The position numbers were made by a program, and so were the translations under genes. A DNA stretch of 64,000 bases from Bacteroidales bacterium (GTDB lineage Bacteria; Bacteroidota; Bacteroidia; Bacteroidales; UBA932): contig JAFUMO010000055.1 in the NCBI GenBank assembly GCA_017482565.1, forward strand, positions 62,001-126,000. The letters are read 5' to 3'. The notes beneath the pieces are model-generated. The model ran no database searches. It was not told the DNA's origin and saw only the letters and a program-made list of their open reading frames with translations. Of the stretch, positions 25,376 through 33,623 are shown one piece after another (within the stretch, counting starts at the first letter, position 1; every line of letters starts with the position of its first letter).

Positions 25376-26209
25376 ATGTTGAAGATTATTACAAATAAGA
25401 GCTGCTACCAATTCTCGCCTGAGTTGGCTACAGACACCGTCAGTTACAATCTGCCACTTACACTTTTTGGCAAACAGTGGTACATTATGGATGATTATTG
25501 GATGAAGCATATCCACTTGAAAATTACTGACCGCTGCAATGCCGCCTGCCCGTTCTGTATTGAGCAAGACTCCAATATACGGGAGAACAAAGAGCAATTC
25601 TTGGCAAATGTCAGCCGTCTTCTATACGAGATGGATGCGCAGGGGCATTTGTCTACAGTATCAATTACAGGTGGTGAACCTGCATTGTGTGATTATGTTG
25701 GCGAAGTAGTTGATATGGTTAAGAGGTATTGCCATCTTGCCGAACTTAAAGCGGAGTGTATCGCTGAATATCGCCAGATGAATCCCAGTACAAAGATCCG
25801 CATTCAATGTGTGCTCCACGAAAAAGGATTGCAGAGCATAGAGGAGATGTTGACTTTTATGGAGCATTACAAGGGTTGTGCGGATGATTTCAGTTTCCGC
25901 AGGCTGATTACCCTTGACAAACCTGCCGAGGATGATTTATTGCAGCAATTTAAGTACTATCTCTTCAACTATGCTGAACTCGTTGAGCAGGTGCTGAAGG
26001 ACTACTATGTATACGAAACCTGGCGGCTGAATGGTATACTCATCACCCTATCGCACAGCAATATGGGGCTGTTGCGCCGTATGGAGGAGAATGAGCCGGA
26101 CAACCTGTTGCGCGAAATAGTTGTTCATCCAGATGGCCATATCTCAGGCAGTTGGTATCGCAACAGAAAGGTGATTTGTCCTGCTGGGAGAAAAAGTACG
26201 AAAACTTGA
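25376..26209 (+). CDS. Radical SAM protein, apparently internally shortened
   Basis: 277 aa. The 4Fe-4S/SAM site CNAACPFC has Cys54, Cys58 and Cys61 (CX3CX2C), preceded by HIHLKITDR; the GGEP motif is at residues 99-102. After VVDMVKRYCHLAE (about 110-123) the sequence jumps to KAECIAEYRQMNPSTKIRIQCVL, which in related enzymes belongs to the sixth barrel strand. The two strands normally between them (a TNG-type and an IS-D-type strand) are absent, an in-frame loss of perhaps 45-60 residues. It may therefore be non-functional. The C-terminal half is otherwise coherent. Substrate unknown; probably co-transcribed with the macrodomain-like gene. Confidence 0.7.
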   Translation: MLKIITNKSCYQFSPELATDTVSYNLPLTLFGKQWYIMDDYWMKHIHLKITDRCNAACPFCIEQDSNIRENKEQFLANVSRLLYEMDAQGHLSTVSITGGEPALCDYVGEVVDMVKRYCHLAELKAECIAEYRQMNPSTKIRIQCVLHEKGLQSIEEMLTFMEHYKGCADDFSFRRLITLDKPAEDDLLQQFKYYLFNYAELVEQVLKDYYVYETWRLNGILITLSHSNMGLLRRMEENEPDNLLREIVVHPDGHISGSWYRNRKVICPAGRKSTKT

Positions 26210-26220
26210 TTAGCATAGTT

Positions 26221-26253
26221 TTTGTTAATCTTGTAAAAGATTGATTATATTTG
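26221..26253 (+). promoter_or_regulatory. Promoter and operator of the toxin-antitoxin pair
   Basis: TTTG at 26221-26224, 21 nt, TATATTTG at 26246-26253: a full promoter match. The spacer holds a perfect inverted repeat, AATCTTGTAAAAGATT (26227-26242, arms of 6, spacer of 4), well placed for autorepression by the antitoxin. Confidence 0.7.
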
Positions 26254-26278
26254 TATGTAAACTATAAATGTTAAGGCT

Positions 26279-26464
26279 ATGACAACATTTACGATTACTA
26301 TTAATGAGAAAACAAAAGCTGGAAAAAGTCTGATAGCATATCTGCGTAGTCTTGGGGTTGTTCAGGAGCCGAATCAGACAACGCTTGATGCCATTAAAGA
26401 ATTGGAAGAGGGCAAAGTTACAAGGTGTACGTCATTTGAAGAATATCTTGAAAAGGTTCAATAA
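26279..26464 (+). CDS. Putative antitoxin of a YafQ-type module
   Basis: 61 aa (MTTFTITINEKTKAGKSLIA then YLRSLG). The beta-strand start TFTITINEKT followed by a helix is usual for short ribbon-helix-helix antitoxins, and the acidic C-terminal tail (EEYLEKVQ) would wrap the toxin. It sits 2 bp upstream of the toxin gene and behind a promoter with an inverted repeat. The identification depends mainly on the partner. Confidence 0.7.
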   Translation: MTTFTITINEKTKAGKSLIAYLRSLGVVQEPNQTTLDAIKELEEGKVTRCTSFEEYLEKVQ

Positions 26465-26466
26465 TT

Positions 26467-26745
26467 GTGAGAGAGATTGTATTTACCCACCAGTACAAGA
26501 AAGATCTTAAATTGGCGAGGAAGAGGAATTTGCCTGAAGATAAACTTAATGAGGTTATTTATAATTTGGCTAATGATATTCCCTTGTCTCATGATAAGAA
26601 AGATCATCAACTGACAGGCAGATTGAGTGGCCTTAGGGGGTGTCATATCCAACCGGACTGGTTATTGGTATATAGTAAGGAGGACAAAAATGAACTTCAT
26701 GTGCTCAACCTGATCAGAACGGGAACACATTCAGATTTGTTCTAG
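26467..26745 (+). CDS. YafQ-family (RelE-fold) mRNA interferase toxin
   Basis: 92 aa beginning with GTG at 26467. Family features: FTHQYKKDLKLARKRNLPEDKL, the conserved HQLTGRLSGLRGCHIQPDWLLVY block (D-HxLxGxxxGxxxCHIxPDWLLIY in YafQ), and a late LNLIRTGTHSDLF with the C-terminal THSDLF motif. YafQ-type toxins cut mRNA on the ribosome. All residues expected for activity appear present. The antitoxin stop is 2 bp upstream. Confidence 0.9.
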   Translation: MREIVFTHQYKKDLKLARKRNLPEDKLNEVIYNLANDIPLSHDKKDHQLTGRLSGLRGCHIQPDWLLVYSKEDKNELHVLNLIRTGTHSDLF

Positions 26746-26783
26746 ATTATTATCTGCAAGATAATTTTGGAGTTATAAATACA

Positions 26784-26818
26784 ACAGACCCGGATGATAT
26801 TGTCCGGGCCTGTGTTTT
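26784..26818. terminator. Terminator between the toxin gene and lepA
   Basis: ACAGACCCGGA pairs with TCCGGGCCTGT (one internal mismatch, 8-nt loop), with TTTT on the plus side. Placed between convergent genes; the hairpin could serve both. Confidence 0.65.
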
Positions 26819-28604
26819 AATCTAGCTTCAACACCGCCATGAACGCGCTCTGCGGAACCTCAACGTTTCCTACCTGGCGCATGCGGCGCTTGCCTTTCTT
26901 CTGTTTTTCAAGGAGCTTCCTCTTGCGGGAGATGTCTCCACCGTAACATTTTGCGGTTACATCCTTACGCACTGCCTTCACGGTTTCACGGGCAATGATC
27001 TTGGCACCTATGGCTGCCTGGATGGCAATGTCGAACTGCTGGCGCGGGATCAGTTCCTTGAGCTTCTCGCACATCTTGCGCCCGAAGTCGTATGCATGGT
27101 CCCTGTGGATAAGGCTGCTCAAGGCATCCACCTGCTCCCCGTTGAGGAGGATATCCAGCTTCACGAGGTCTGCATCCCTGTATCCTGTTATGTGATAGTC
27201 AAATGATGCGTATCCCTTTGAAATAGACTTGAGCTTGTCATAGAAGTCAAATACAATCTCAGAGAGCGGCATGTCATAGTTGAGCTCCACGCGGTCGCTT
27301 GTAAGGAAGTGCTGGCTTACGAGGGTCCCCCTCTTGTCGAGGCAGAGCTTCATGATAGGGCCAAAGAAGTCACTCTTGGAGATGATCTGTGCCCTGATGT
27401 ATGGCTCCTCAATGCGGTCTATGAGGGTTGGGGCAGGCAATCCCGACGGGTTGTGCACATCCAGCTCCTCACCCTGCGTTGTATACACCTTATATGAAAC
27501 ATTGGGTACTGTTGTTATGCAATCCATGTCAAACTCCCTGAAGAGCCTTTCCTGCACAATCTCAAGGTGGAGCAGTCCGAGGAAGCCGCAACGGAAGCCG
27601 AAACCGAGGGCAAGGGAGCTCTCCGGGTCAAATACCAATGACGCATCATTGAGCTGCAGTTTTTCAAGTGATGCCCTCAGGTCCTCATACTCGTCTGTCT
27701 CTACAGGGTAGATTCCGGCAAACACCATAGGCTTCACCTCCTCAAATCCTGCAATGGCCTCCACACAAGGGTTGGCCACGGTTGTGATGGTATCTCCCAC
27801 CTTTACCTCCACGGCACTCTTTATACCGCTGATGATATATCCTACATCTCCTGTCTTTATCTCATTCTTGGGGCACATCTTCATCCTCAACACCCCAACC
27901 TCATCCGCAATGTACTCCTTTCCGGTGTTGAAGAACTTTACCTTATCCCCCTTCTTTATTGAACCGGCCTCTACCTTAAAGTATGCGATGATGCCCCTGA
28001 AGGAGTTGAACACTGAATCAAAAATCAACGCCTGGAGCGGTGCATCAGGGTCACCTACCGGAGCCGGCACCCTGTCTACAATTGCATCCAGAATCTCAGG
28101 GACACCCTGTCCTGTACGGCCGCTGGCAAGGAGGATTTCGCTCTCATCACATCCCAGAAGGTCTACAATCTGGTCCTTCACCACATCCACCATTGCGGCA
28201 TCCATATCTATCTTGTTTATTACAGGAATGATTTCAAGGTCATTGTTCAGGGCCAGATAAAGGTTTGAGATGGTCTGCGCCTGTATGCCCTGGGTTGCAT
28301 CCACAATGAGGAGCGCCCCCTCACATGATGCTATTGCGCGGGAAACCTCATATGAAAAATCCACATGGCCTGGGGTATCAAGGAGGTTGAGGGTATATTT
28401 CTCACCATCCCTCATATACTCCATCTGGATGGCATGGCTCTTTATGGTAATGCCCTTCTCCTTCTCCAAATCCATTGAATCAAGCACCTGGTTCTCCATC
28501 TCCCTTGCGGATAGGGTGTTTGTGGCCTCCAGCAACCTGTCTGCCAAGGTACTTTTTCCATGATCAATATGGGCTATTATACAGAAATTCCTGATGTTCT
28601 TCAT
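26817..28604 (-). CDS. lepA: Elongation factor 4
   Basis: 595 aa translational GTPase. G1 [17 protein letters not shown]3 [14 protein letters not shown] and G4 VINKIDMD are all canonical, and the LepA-specific C-terminal domain ([37 protein letters not shown]) is complete. Acts on stalled or mis-translocated ribosomes. A promoter and a 17-nt palindromic leader lie upstream. Confidence 0.97.
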   Translation of the reverse strand: MKNIRNFCIIAHIDHGKSTLADRLLEATNTLSAREMENQVLDSMDLEKEKGITIKSHAIQMEYMRDGEKYTLNLLDTPGHVDFSYEVSRAIASCEGALLIVDATQGIQAQTISNLYLALNNDLEIIPVINKIDMDAAMVDVVKDQIVDLLGCDESEILLASGRTGQGVPEILDAIVDRVPAPVGDPDAPLQALIFDSVFNSFRGIIAYFKVEAGSIKKGDKVKFFNTGKEYIADEVGVLRMKMCPKNEIKTGDVGYIISGIKSAVEVKVGDTITTVANPCVEAIAGFEEVKPMVFAGIYPVETDEYEDLRASLEKLQLNDASLVFDPESSLALGFGFRCGFLGLLHLEIVQERLFREFDMDCITTVPNVSYKVYTTQGEELDVHNPSGLPAPTLIDRIEEPYIRAQIISKSDFFGPIMKLCLDKRGTLVSQHFLTSDRVELNYDMPLSEIVFDFYDKLKSISKGYASFDYHITGYRDADLVKLDILLNGEQVDALSSLIHRDHAYDFGRKMCEKLKELIPRQQFDIAIQAAIGAKIIARETVKAVRKDVTAKCYGGDISRKRKLLEKQKKGKRRMRQVGNVEVPQSAFMAVLKLD

Positions 28605-28631
28605 TTGCTCTTTTCAATTTTGGCCTTTCCC

Positions 28632-28648
28632 GCCATGTTAAACATGGC
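28632..28648 (-). promoter_or_regulatory. Palindromic hairpin in the lepA leader
   Basis: GCCATGTTAAACATGGC (8-bp arms around one base) lies between the lepA promoter and its ATG at 28604. It might fold in mRNA or bind a dimeric protein; no U tract follows, so it is not a terminator. Confidence 0.4.
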
Positions 28649-28650
28649 TG

Positions 28651-28684
28651 CAAATATACTCAATTTGCATTGTTTTTTAGCAAA
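28651..28684 (-). promoter_or_regulatory. Probable lepA promoter
   Basis: On the minus strand, TTTG (28684-28681) is followed after 22 nt by TATATTTG (28658-28651). The spacer is 1 nt longer than the consensus range. The leader to the ATG would be about 40 nt. Confidence 0.5.
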
Positions 28685-28735
28685 TTAAACATTAAATTCG
28701 CAAAGTTATAAACCTTAGCAATACACTTAAAAATT

Positions 28736-29584
28736 ATGTCAAACATTCAGGAGCTCAACAATATAGCTTCTCAAGTAAGAAGAGATATAATAAGGATGGT
28801 TACCGCTGCCCAAAGCGGACATCCGGGAGGAAGCCTAAGCAGTACAGACATCATGACTGCATTGTTCTTCTCAGAAATGAAACATTCACCTGCCAACTGG
28901 GACAGGAGCGGCAAGGGGAACGACATGTTCTTCCTTTCTGCAGGACATATGTCTCCGGTATTCTACAGTGTACTTGCCCGCAGCGGCTATTTCCCTGTAA
29001 AGGAACTTGCAACTTTCAGGGTATTCGGTTCAAGGCTGCAGGGCCATCCATGCGTTGAGAGCGGCCTGCCGGGTGTATATGAGGCATCAGGCTCACTCGG
29101 GCAGGGTTTGTCGGTTGCTGCAGGTGCTGCTGTAGGAAAGAGGCTTGAGAAGGAGGATAATTATGTATTTGTGCTGATGGGTGACGGTGAGAGCGAGGAG
29201 GGCCAGGTATGGGAGGCTGCAATGTTTGCCGCCCACAACAAGCTCAACAACCTCATTGCCATCACAGACTGGAACGGCCAGCAGATTGACGGCACAGTTG
29301 ATACAGTATTTGGTGTGGGTGACCTTGAGGCAAAATGGAAGGCATTCGGCTGGAATGTGATTGTTGCTGACGGCCACAATATGGAGGCAATCCTGGCTGC
29401 ATTCAAACAGGCCAAGGAGACAGCTGCCAAGGAGGGAAAGCCCGTAATGATCCTGATGAAGACAGATATGGGCAAGGGTGTTGATTTTATGCAAGGCACC
29501 TGCGAATGGCACGGAAAGGCACCTAAGCCTGAACTTGCCGAGAAAGCGCTCTCCCAGCTTGCCGAGACTCTTGGGGATTACTAA
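28736..29584 (+). CDS. Transketolase, N-terminal (TPP-binding) subunit
   Basis: 282 aa. Contains the thiamine-diphosphate part of transketolase: AAQSGHPGGSLSSTDIMTALFF, GRSxx-like GSLGQGLSVAAGAAVGKR and the TPP motif GDGESEEGQVWEA...NLIAITDWN. It needs the separately encoded C-terminal subunit at 31029 to form the pentose-phosphate enzyme. Two unrelated genes lie between the halves. Confidence 0.94.
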   Translation: MSNIQELNNIASQVRRDIIRMVTAAQSGHPGGSLSSTDIMTALFFSEMKHSPANWDRSGKGNDMFFLSAGHMSPVFYSVLARSGYFPVKELATFRVFGSRLQGHPCVESGLPGVYEASGSLGQGLSVAAGAAVGKRLEKEDNYVFVLMGDGESEEGQVWEAAMFAAHNKLNNLIAITDWNGQQIDGTVDTVFGVGDLEAKWKAFGWNVIVADGHNMEAILAAFKQAKETAAKEGKPVMILMKTDMGKGVDFMQGTCEWHGKAPKPELAEKALSQLAETLGDY

Positions 29585-29680
29585 GCGCTTGATAATTACG
29601 GCAATTTAAGTTCTTTGACCTGTTGAACAACGCATCTGAATTTCTGTTATTATACTGTTTTAATCAAATAATGAAGCAGT

Positions 29681-30301
29681 ATGAAAGTAAGATTAATGCT
29701 ATTGGTGCTTGCGGGCGCTCTTGTTTCCGCCTGCAACTGGGGACCGGGAGCCATGGACGAGACCAGGGACCAGATCCTCACTGTGGCCCGCAAAGGGGAG
29801 ACTGTTGATTTCACCAAATTCCACAGTTTTGCAATTACCGATTCCGTTTCCGTTGTTGAAGACGGCAAAAAGTTCCGCCTTAACAATGACACGACAGACA
29901 TGATAATTGCCCAGATTGTTGTGAACATGAACCGCAACGGCTACTCACAGGTTGCCGCCACTGAAAATCCGGATCTGCTTGTTGATGTTTCCTACATCAA
30001 GAAGACAAACACCTACATGTTCCCGGGATATTGGAATGACTGGGACTGGTGGTGGAACTCCTGCAATTACCCTTGGTACGGATGGGACTCATTCTACCCA
30101 TATCAGATGCCTGTATTCATCTCTTCCTATGATACCGGAAGCCTTGTGATTGAGGTTGCAGACATGCTGTCTGTGGCTACAGAATCAAGTGTCCCTATCG
30201 TATGGCATGGGCTTGTAAGGGAAATCCTCAACGGAAAGCATACACAGCAGGAGCTTCTGCTCTCCATTGATGAGGTGTTCAGGATACTGCCTCCAAAATA
30301 G
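29681..30301 (+). CDS. DUF4136 family lipoprotein
   Basis: 206 aa. Lipobox LVLAGALVSACN. DUF4136 features: VDFTKFHSFAITDS near the start, NPDLLVDVSYIKK in the middle, an aromatic run (WNDWDWWWNSCNYPWYGW), then TGSLVIEVAD and a C-terminal LVREILNG. Outer-membrane or periplasmic lipoprotein of unknown role. It interrupts the pair of transketolase genes. Confidence 0.85.
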   Translation: MKVRLMLLVLAGALVSACNWGPGAMDETRDQILTVARKGETVDFTKFHSFAITDSVSVVEDGKKFRLNNDTTDMIIAQIVVNMNRNGYSQVAATENPDLLVDVSYIKKTNTYMFPGYWNDWDWWWNSCNYPWYGWDSFYPYQMPVFISSYDTGSLVIEVADMLSVATESSVPIVWHGLVREILNGKHTQQELLLSIDEVFRILPPK

Positions 30302-30356
30302 CAGTAAGGCACAACCCGTCATTTTGTAAGGATTCTTTAACAAAAAAATGCAGTAT

Positions 30357-30992
30357 ATGAAAAGGATATTATTGATTTTGGCTATCACCCTGTGCTGCGC
30401 CGGTATGGCCAGGGCACAATACTACGGCTACGACATGAGGCAGATCTACTCCATCAACTATCAGGTGAATGTACCTGCAGGAAGCAGCAGGGATTTTGTA
30501 TCAAAGATGAGCTTTGAGGGTGTTAATGTGAATTGGGCATATTTTGTGACAGGCAACATTACAGTTGGTCTGGACCTGAGCTACAACAACTACCACGAGA
30601 AGGTAGGGCAGAAAGTATACAGGCCTAATGAGAACACCGCCATCAATGCGGCACAATACAGATATACCCAGGTATTCCCAATTAAGGCCCAGGTGAAATA
30701 CTTCTTCACCCCCAACAATAACGTGAAGTTCTATTCAGGCCTTGGAATGGGAGCCCTGTGTGCAGGACAGCATATAGTAATCCAGGATTTTGATGCGTGG
30801 GACAACAATTGGGGATTCTTGCTCTCTCCTGAAGTGGGTGTACTCATTCCTTTCGGGGCAGACAACAACTGGGGTGCGAACATCACCGCAGGATACAACT
30901 GGAGCACAAACAAATCCACCCTGGGGAACATAAAGATTGACAACAGGCAATCATTCTACATGAATGTAGGTTTATACCTGGCCCTGTTCTGA
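30357..30992 (+). CDS. Outer-membrane beta-barrel protein
   Basis: 211 aa from ATG 30357 (an ATG at 30348 is also in frame). Signal peptide MKRILLILAITLCCAGMARAQ, then alternating strands (NVNWAYFVTGNITVGLDLSY, YTQVFPIKAQVKYFF, VKFYSGLGMGALC, GFLLSPEVGVLIPFG) and an aromatic C-terminus (YLALF). Typical eight-stranded barrel. It follows the DUF4136 gene by about 55 bp. Confidence 0.8.
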   Translation: MKRILLILAITLCCAGMARAQYYGYDMRQIYSINYQVNVPAGSSRDFVSKMSFEGVNVNWAYFVTGNITVGLDLSYNNYHEKVGQKVYRPNENTAINAAQYRYTQVFPIKAQVKYFFTPNNNVKFYSGLGMGALCAGQHIVIQDFDAWDNNWGFLLSPEVGVLIPFGADNNWGANITAGYNWSTNKSTLGNIKIDNRQSFYMNVGLYLALF

Positions 30993-31028
30993 AACTAATT
31001 GACAACAGCTAATACTTAAAACACTATA

Positions 31029-31988
31029 ATGGAAAAACAACAATTTATCAACACCGGTAACAAGGACACCAGAAGTGGCTTTGGTGCCGGTTTGTCTGTT
31101 ATTGGAGAGGAGAACCCTAATGTGGTTGCAATGTGTGCAGACCTCACAGGTTCCCTTAAAATGGATGCATTTGCCAAGGCTCATCCCGACAGGTTCTTTC
31201 AGGCAGGAATTGCAGAGGCCAATATGATAGGAGTGGGAGCAGGTATGGCCCTCAACGGCAAGGTTCCTTTCGTAGGTTCTTTCGCCGCCTTTGCAACAGG
31301 CCGTGTATATGACCAGATCCGCCAGAGTGTGGCCTATTCAAACACCAATGTAAAGATTGCTGCCTCACATGCAGGAATCACACTTGGAGAGGATGGTGCA
31401 ACCCACCAGATCCTTGAGGATATAGGACTCATGAGGATGCTCCCTAACATGGTTGTAATTAACCCTTGTGACTACAACCAGACAAAAGCTGCAACCATTG
31501 CAGCAGGCAGACATGTGGGCCCTGTATATCTTAGGTTCGGAAGACCGGGCGTACCTAACTTCACCCCTGAGGACCAGGTATTTGAGATTGGCAAGGCTCT
31601 CAAGCTCATTGAGGGTGCGGATGTAACCGTATTTGCAACAGGCCACCTTGTTTGGGAGGCAATTCAGGCTGCCCAGGCACTTGAGGCTGAGGGTATCAAG
31701 GCAGATGTCATCAACATCCATACCATTAAACCTTTGGATGAAAAGGCAGTCATAGAATCAGCGGCAAAGACCGGGGCGGTTGTAGTTGCAGAGGAGCACT
31801 TCATTGCCGGAGGCCTTGGTGAGCTTATTGCAGGCGTGCTTGCAGCGAACACCCCTGCACCGCTTGAGCATGTTGCAATAAACGACAAGTTCGGGCAGAG
31901 CGGTACCCCTGCACAGCTGATGAAAGCATACGGGCTTGATGCCGGAAACATTGTGAAGGCCTGCAAGAAAGCCATCTCACGCAAATAG
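31029..31988 (+). CDS. Transketolase, C-terminal subunit
   Basis: 319 aa: the pyrimidine-binding and C-terminal domains (DRFFQAGIAEANMIGVGAGMA, with the catalytic Glu in GIAEANM; SHAGITLGEDGATHQ; RFGRPGVPNF; VVAEEHFIAGGLGELI). Partner of the N-terminal subunit at 28736. Confidence 0.94.
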   Translation: MEKQQFINTGNKDTRSGFGAGLSVIGEENPNVVAMCADLTGSLKMDAFAKAHPDRFFQAGIAEANMIGVGAGMALNGKVPFVGSFAAFATGRVYDQIRQSVAYSNTNVKIAASHAGITLGEDGATHQILEDIGLMRMLPNMVVINPCDYNQTKAATIAAGRHVGPVYLRFGRPGVPNFTPEDQVFEIGKALKLIEGADVTVFATGHLVWEAIQAAQALEAEGIKADVINIHTIKPLDEKAVIESAAKTGAVVVAEEHFIAGGLGELIAGVLAANTPAPLEHVAINDKFGQSGTPAQLMKAYGLDAGNIVKACKKAISRK

Positions 31989-31996
31989 ATTGTATT

Positions 31997-32545
31997 TTGG
32001 AAGACAAGGAGATACTTGAAATATACAGGAAAGAAGGCAAACAGGAGTTTGCCTTCAATCTTCTTGTCCAGAAATACAGTGAGCGGATCTATTGGCACAT
32101 CCGCAAACTTACCTGTTCTCACGAGGATTCCAACGACATTCTCCAATCCTCACTGGTAAAAGTATGGGAGCATCTCCCCGATTTCAGGGAAGAGGCAAAA
32201 CTGTACACTTGGATCTACCGGATTGCCACCAATGAGACACTCACATTCCTGAAGAAAAAGAGGCTCAATGCCATGCTTTCCTTAAGCAACTACGACAACA
32301 CTCTTGCAAACAAGCTCCAGAGCGACCCTTCGTTCAATGGGGACAAGCTTCAGATGGCCCTACACAAGGCCATACTGCATCTTCCCGACAAACAGAGGGC
32401 CGTATTCAACCTGAGATATTTCCAGGAGATGAAATACGAAGAAATTTCTGAAATCCTGGATACATCGGTGGGTGCCCTCAAGGCATCATACCACCATGCA
32501 TACAACAAGGTGAAGACAGAACTCAAGGAACAGTTTGGTGATTAA
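31997..32545 (+). CDS. ECF-type RNA polymerase sigma factor
   Basis: 182 aa. Region 2 (FNLLVQKYSERIYWHIRKL, DSNDILQSSLVKVWEHLPDF, YTWIYRIATNETLTFL) and region 4 (LPDKQRAVFNLRYFQEMKYEEISEILDTSVGALKASYHHA) are complete. The first available start is TTG at 31997, 8 bp after the transketolase stop; no ATG exists nearby. It is followed by a single-membrane-span gene and a Spy-like gene, the usual layout of a small envelope-stress regulon. Confidence 0.93.
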   Translation: MEDKEILEIYRKEGKQEFAFNLLVQKYSERIYWHIRKLTCSHEDSNDILQSSLVKVWEHLPDFREEAKLYTWIYRIATNETLTFLKKKRLNAMLSLSNYDNTLANKLQSDPSFNGDKLQMALHKAILHLPDKQRAVFNLRYFQEMKYEEISEILDTSVGALKASYHHAYNKVKTELKEQFGD

Positions 32546-32589
32546 ACCTTTTAAATTCAACAGAGTCTAACGGAAAAACAGGAGGCACC

Positions 32590-33090
32590 ATGATACAGGA
32601 TAAAGAAAAAGACAACATTCTGGAAAGAGGCAACTTGAAAGAGAACCCGTTCGGGGTCCCTTCAGGCTACTTCAGCTCCATGCAGGATGAGGTCATGGCC
32701 AAGATTTCAGCCATACCTGTTGTACCACCCCAGCAATATGAAGCTGACGAGGCTCCCCATGCAGGCTTCATGACTTATTTCAAGCCCGCATTTGCAATGG
32801 CCGCAATGTTCGGCATCATTTTCGGGCTGGGATACGGTGCCATGAAAATTACCGGCACATATACTGATGACGGTTCCGTACAGGGCACACTGGTTTCTGC
32901 AAATGCATCAGACGAGCTCTCCGAAGATGAGGTAATATCCATCCTGGATATAACCATTGAAGACCTCTTTGCTTCCCAGGAAAACAGTGATACCATAGAG
33001 GTTATGGAACAGACCATGAGCAATGAGGACATTGAACAATATCTTATTGATTCAAGGGTGACCACTACGTCCATCGCATTGCTGGAATAA
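32590..33090 (+). CDS. Single-span membrane protein, possible anti-sigma factor
   Basis: 166 aa. Cytosolic N-terminus (about 60 residues, with ENPFGVPSGYFSSMQDEVMAKI), one membrane helix (FAMAAMFGIIFGLGYGAM) and an acidic outer part. The phrase NPF-VPSGYFxxL recurs in Bacteroidales proteins next to ECF sigma genes. An anti-sigma role is inferred from topology and position; there is no zinc motif of the ZAS type. Confidence 0.6.
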   Translation: MIQDKEKDNILERGNLKENPFGVPSGYFSSMQDEVMAKISAIPVVPPQQYEADEAPHAGFMTYFKPAFAMAAMFGIIFGLGYGAMKITGTYTDDGSVQGTLVSANASDELSEDEVISILDITIEDLFASQENSDTIEVMEQTMSNEDIEQYLIDSRVTTTSIALLE

Positions 33091-33105
33091 CACAAACAAA
33101 AAGAT

Positions 33106-33618
33106 ATGAAACTTATATTTAGTGCAATTATAGCAACGTTCATGATGGGGACAGGCCTGTATGCCCAAGAGAGCATGCAATGTCCTCAGGATATCCCGCA
33201 AAGCCATAACATACAGGAGCAGGGGGAACAGCAGGCCAAAAAGAAGTTCACTACAAGAGAAGAAATGCAGAGCCAGAAAATAGCCTTCTTCACACAGGAG
33301 CTGAATCTCTCCCCGGAAGAGGCACAGATGTTCTGGCCTGTATATAACGCAGCCAACAAGGAGCTCCACTCTGCAAGAAAAGAGATCAACGGCTGCCTCA
33401 AAGAACTTCATAATGCCCTGAACTCAGAGACTCCTGCTTCCGATTCACAGATAAAGTCACTTATGGACAAGTATCTGAAGGCTTGCCAGGCAGAAATAGA
33501 TGTACAGGCTGAAACTTTTGAAGACCTCTCAAAAGTTGTTCCCGTACACAAAGCGGCAAAAACATTTTCCCTTGAAGAAAGATTCAGGGTAATGATGATA
33601 AAACAACTGAGAAAATAG
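33106..33618 (+). CDS. Exported Spy/CpxP-like helical protein
   Basis: 170 aa. Signal peptide MKLIFSAIIATFMMGTGLYAQ. After a Gln-rich spacer it is almost fully helical, with the LTxxQ-like segment FFTQELNLSPEEAQMFWPVYNA typical of periplasmic Spy/CpxP-like or heavy-metal resistance-type chaperones in Bacteroidota. Likely the effector gene of the ECF unit. Confidence 0.65.
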   Translation: MKLIFSAIIATFMMGTGLYAQESMQCPQDIPQSHNIQEQGEQQAKKKFTTREEMQSQKIAFFTQELNLSPEEAQMFWPVYNAANKELHSARKEINGCLKELHNALNSETPASDSQIKSLMDKYLKACQAEIDVQAETFEDLSKVVPVHKAAKTFSLEERFRVMMIKQLRK

Positions 33619-33623
33619 TTCTT

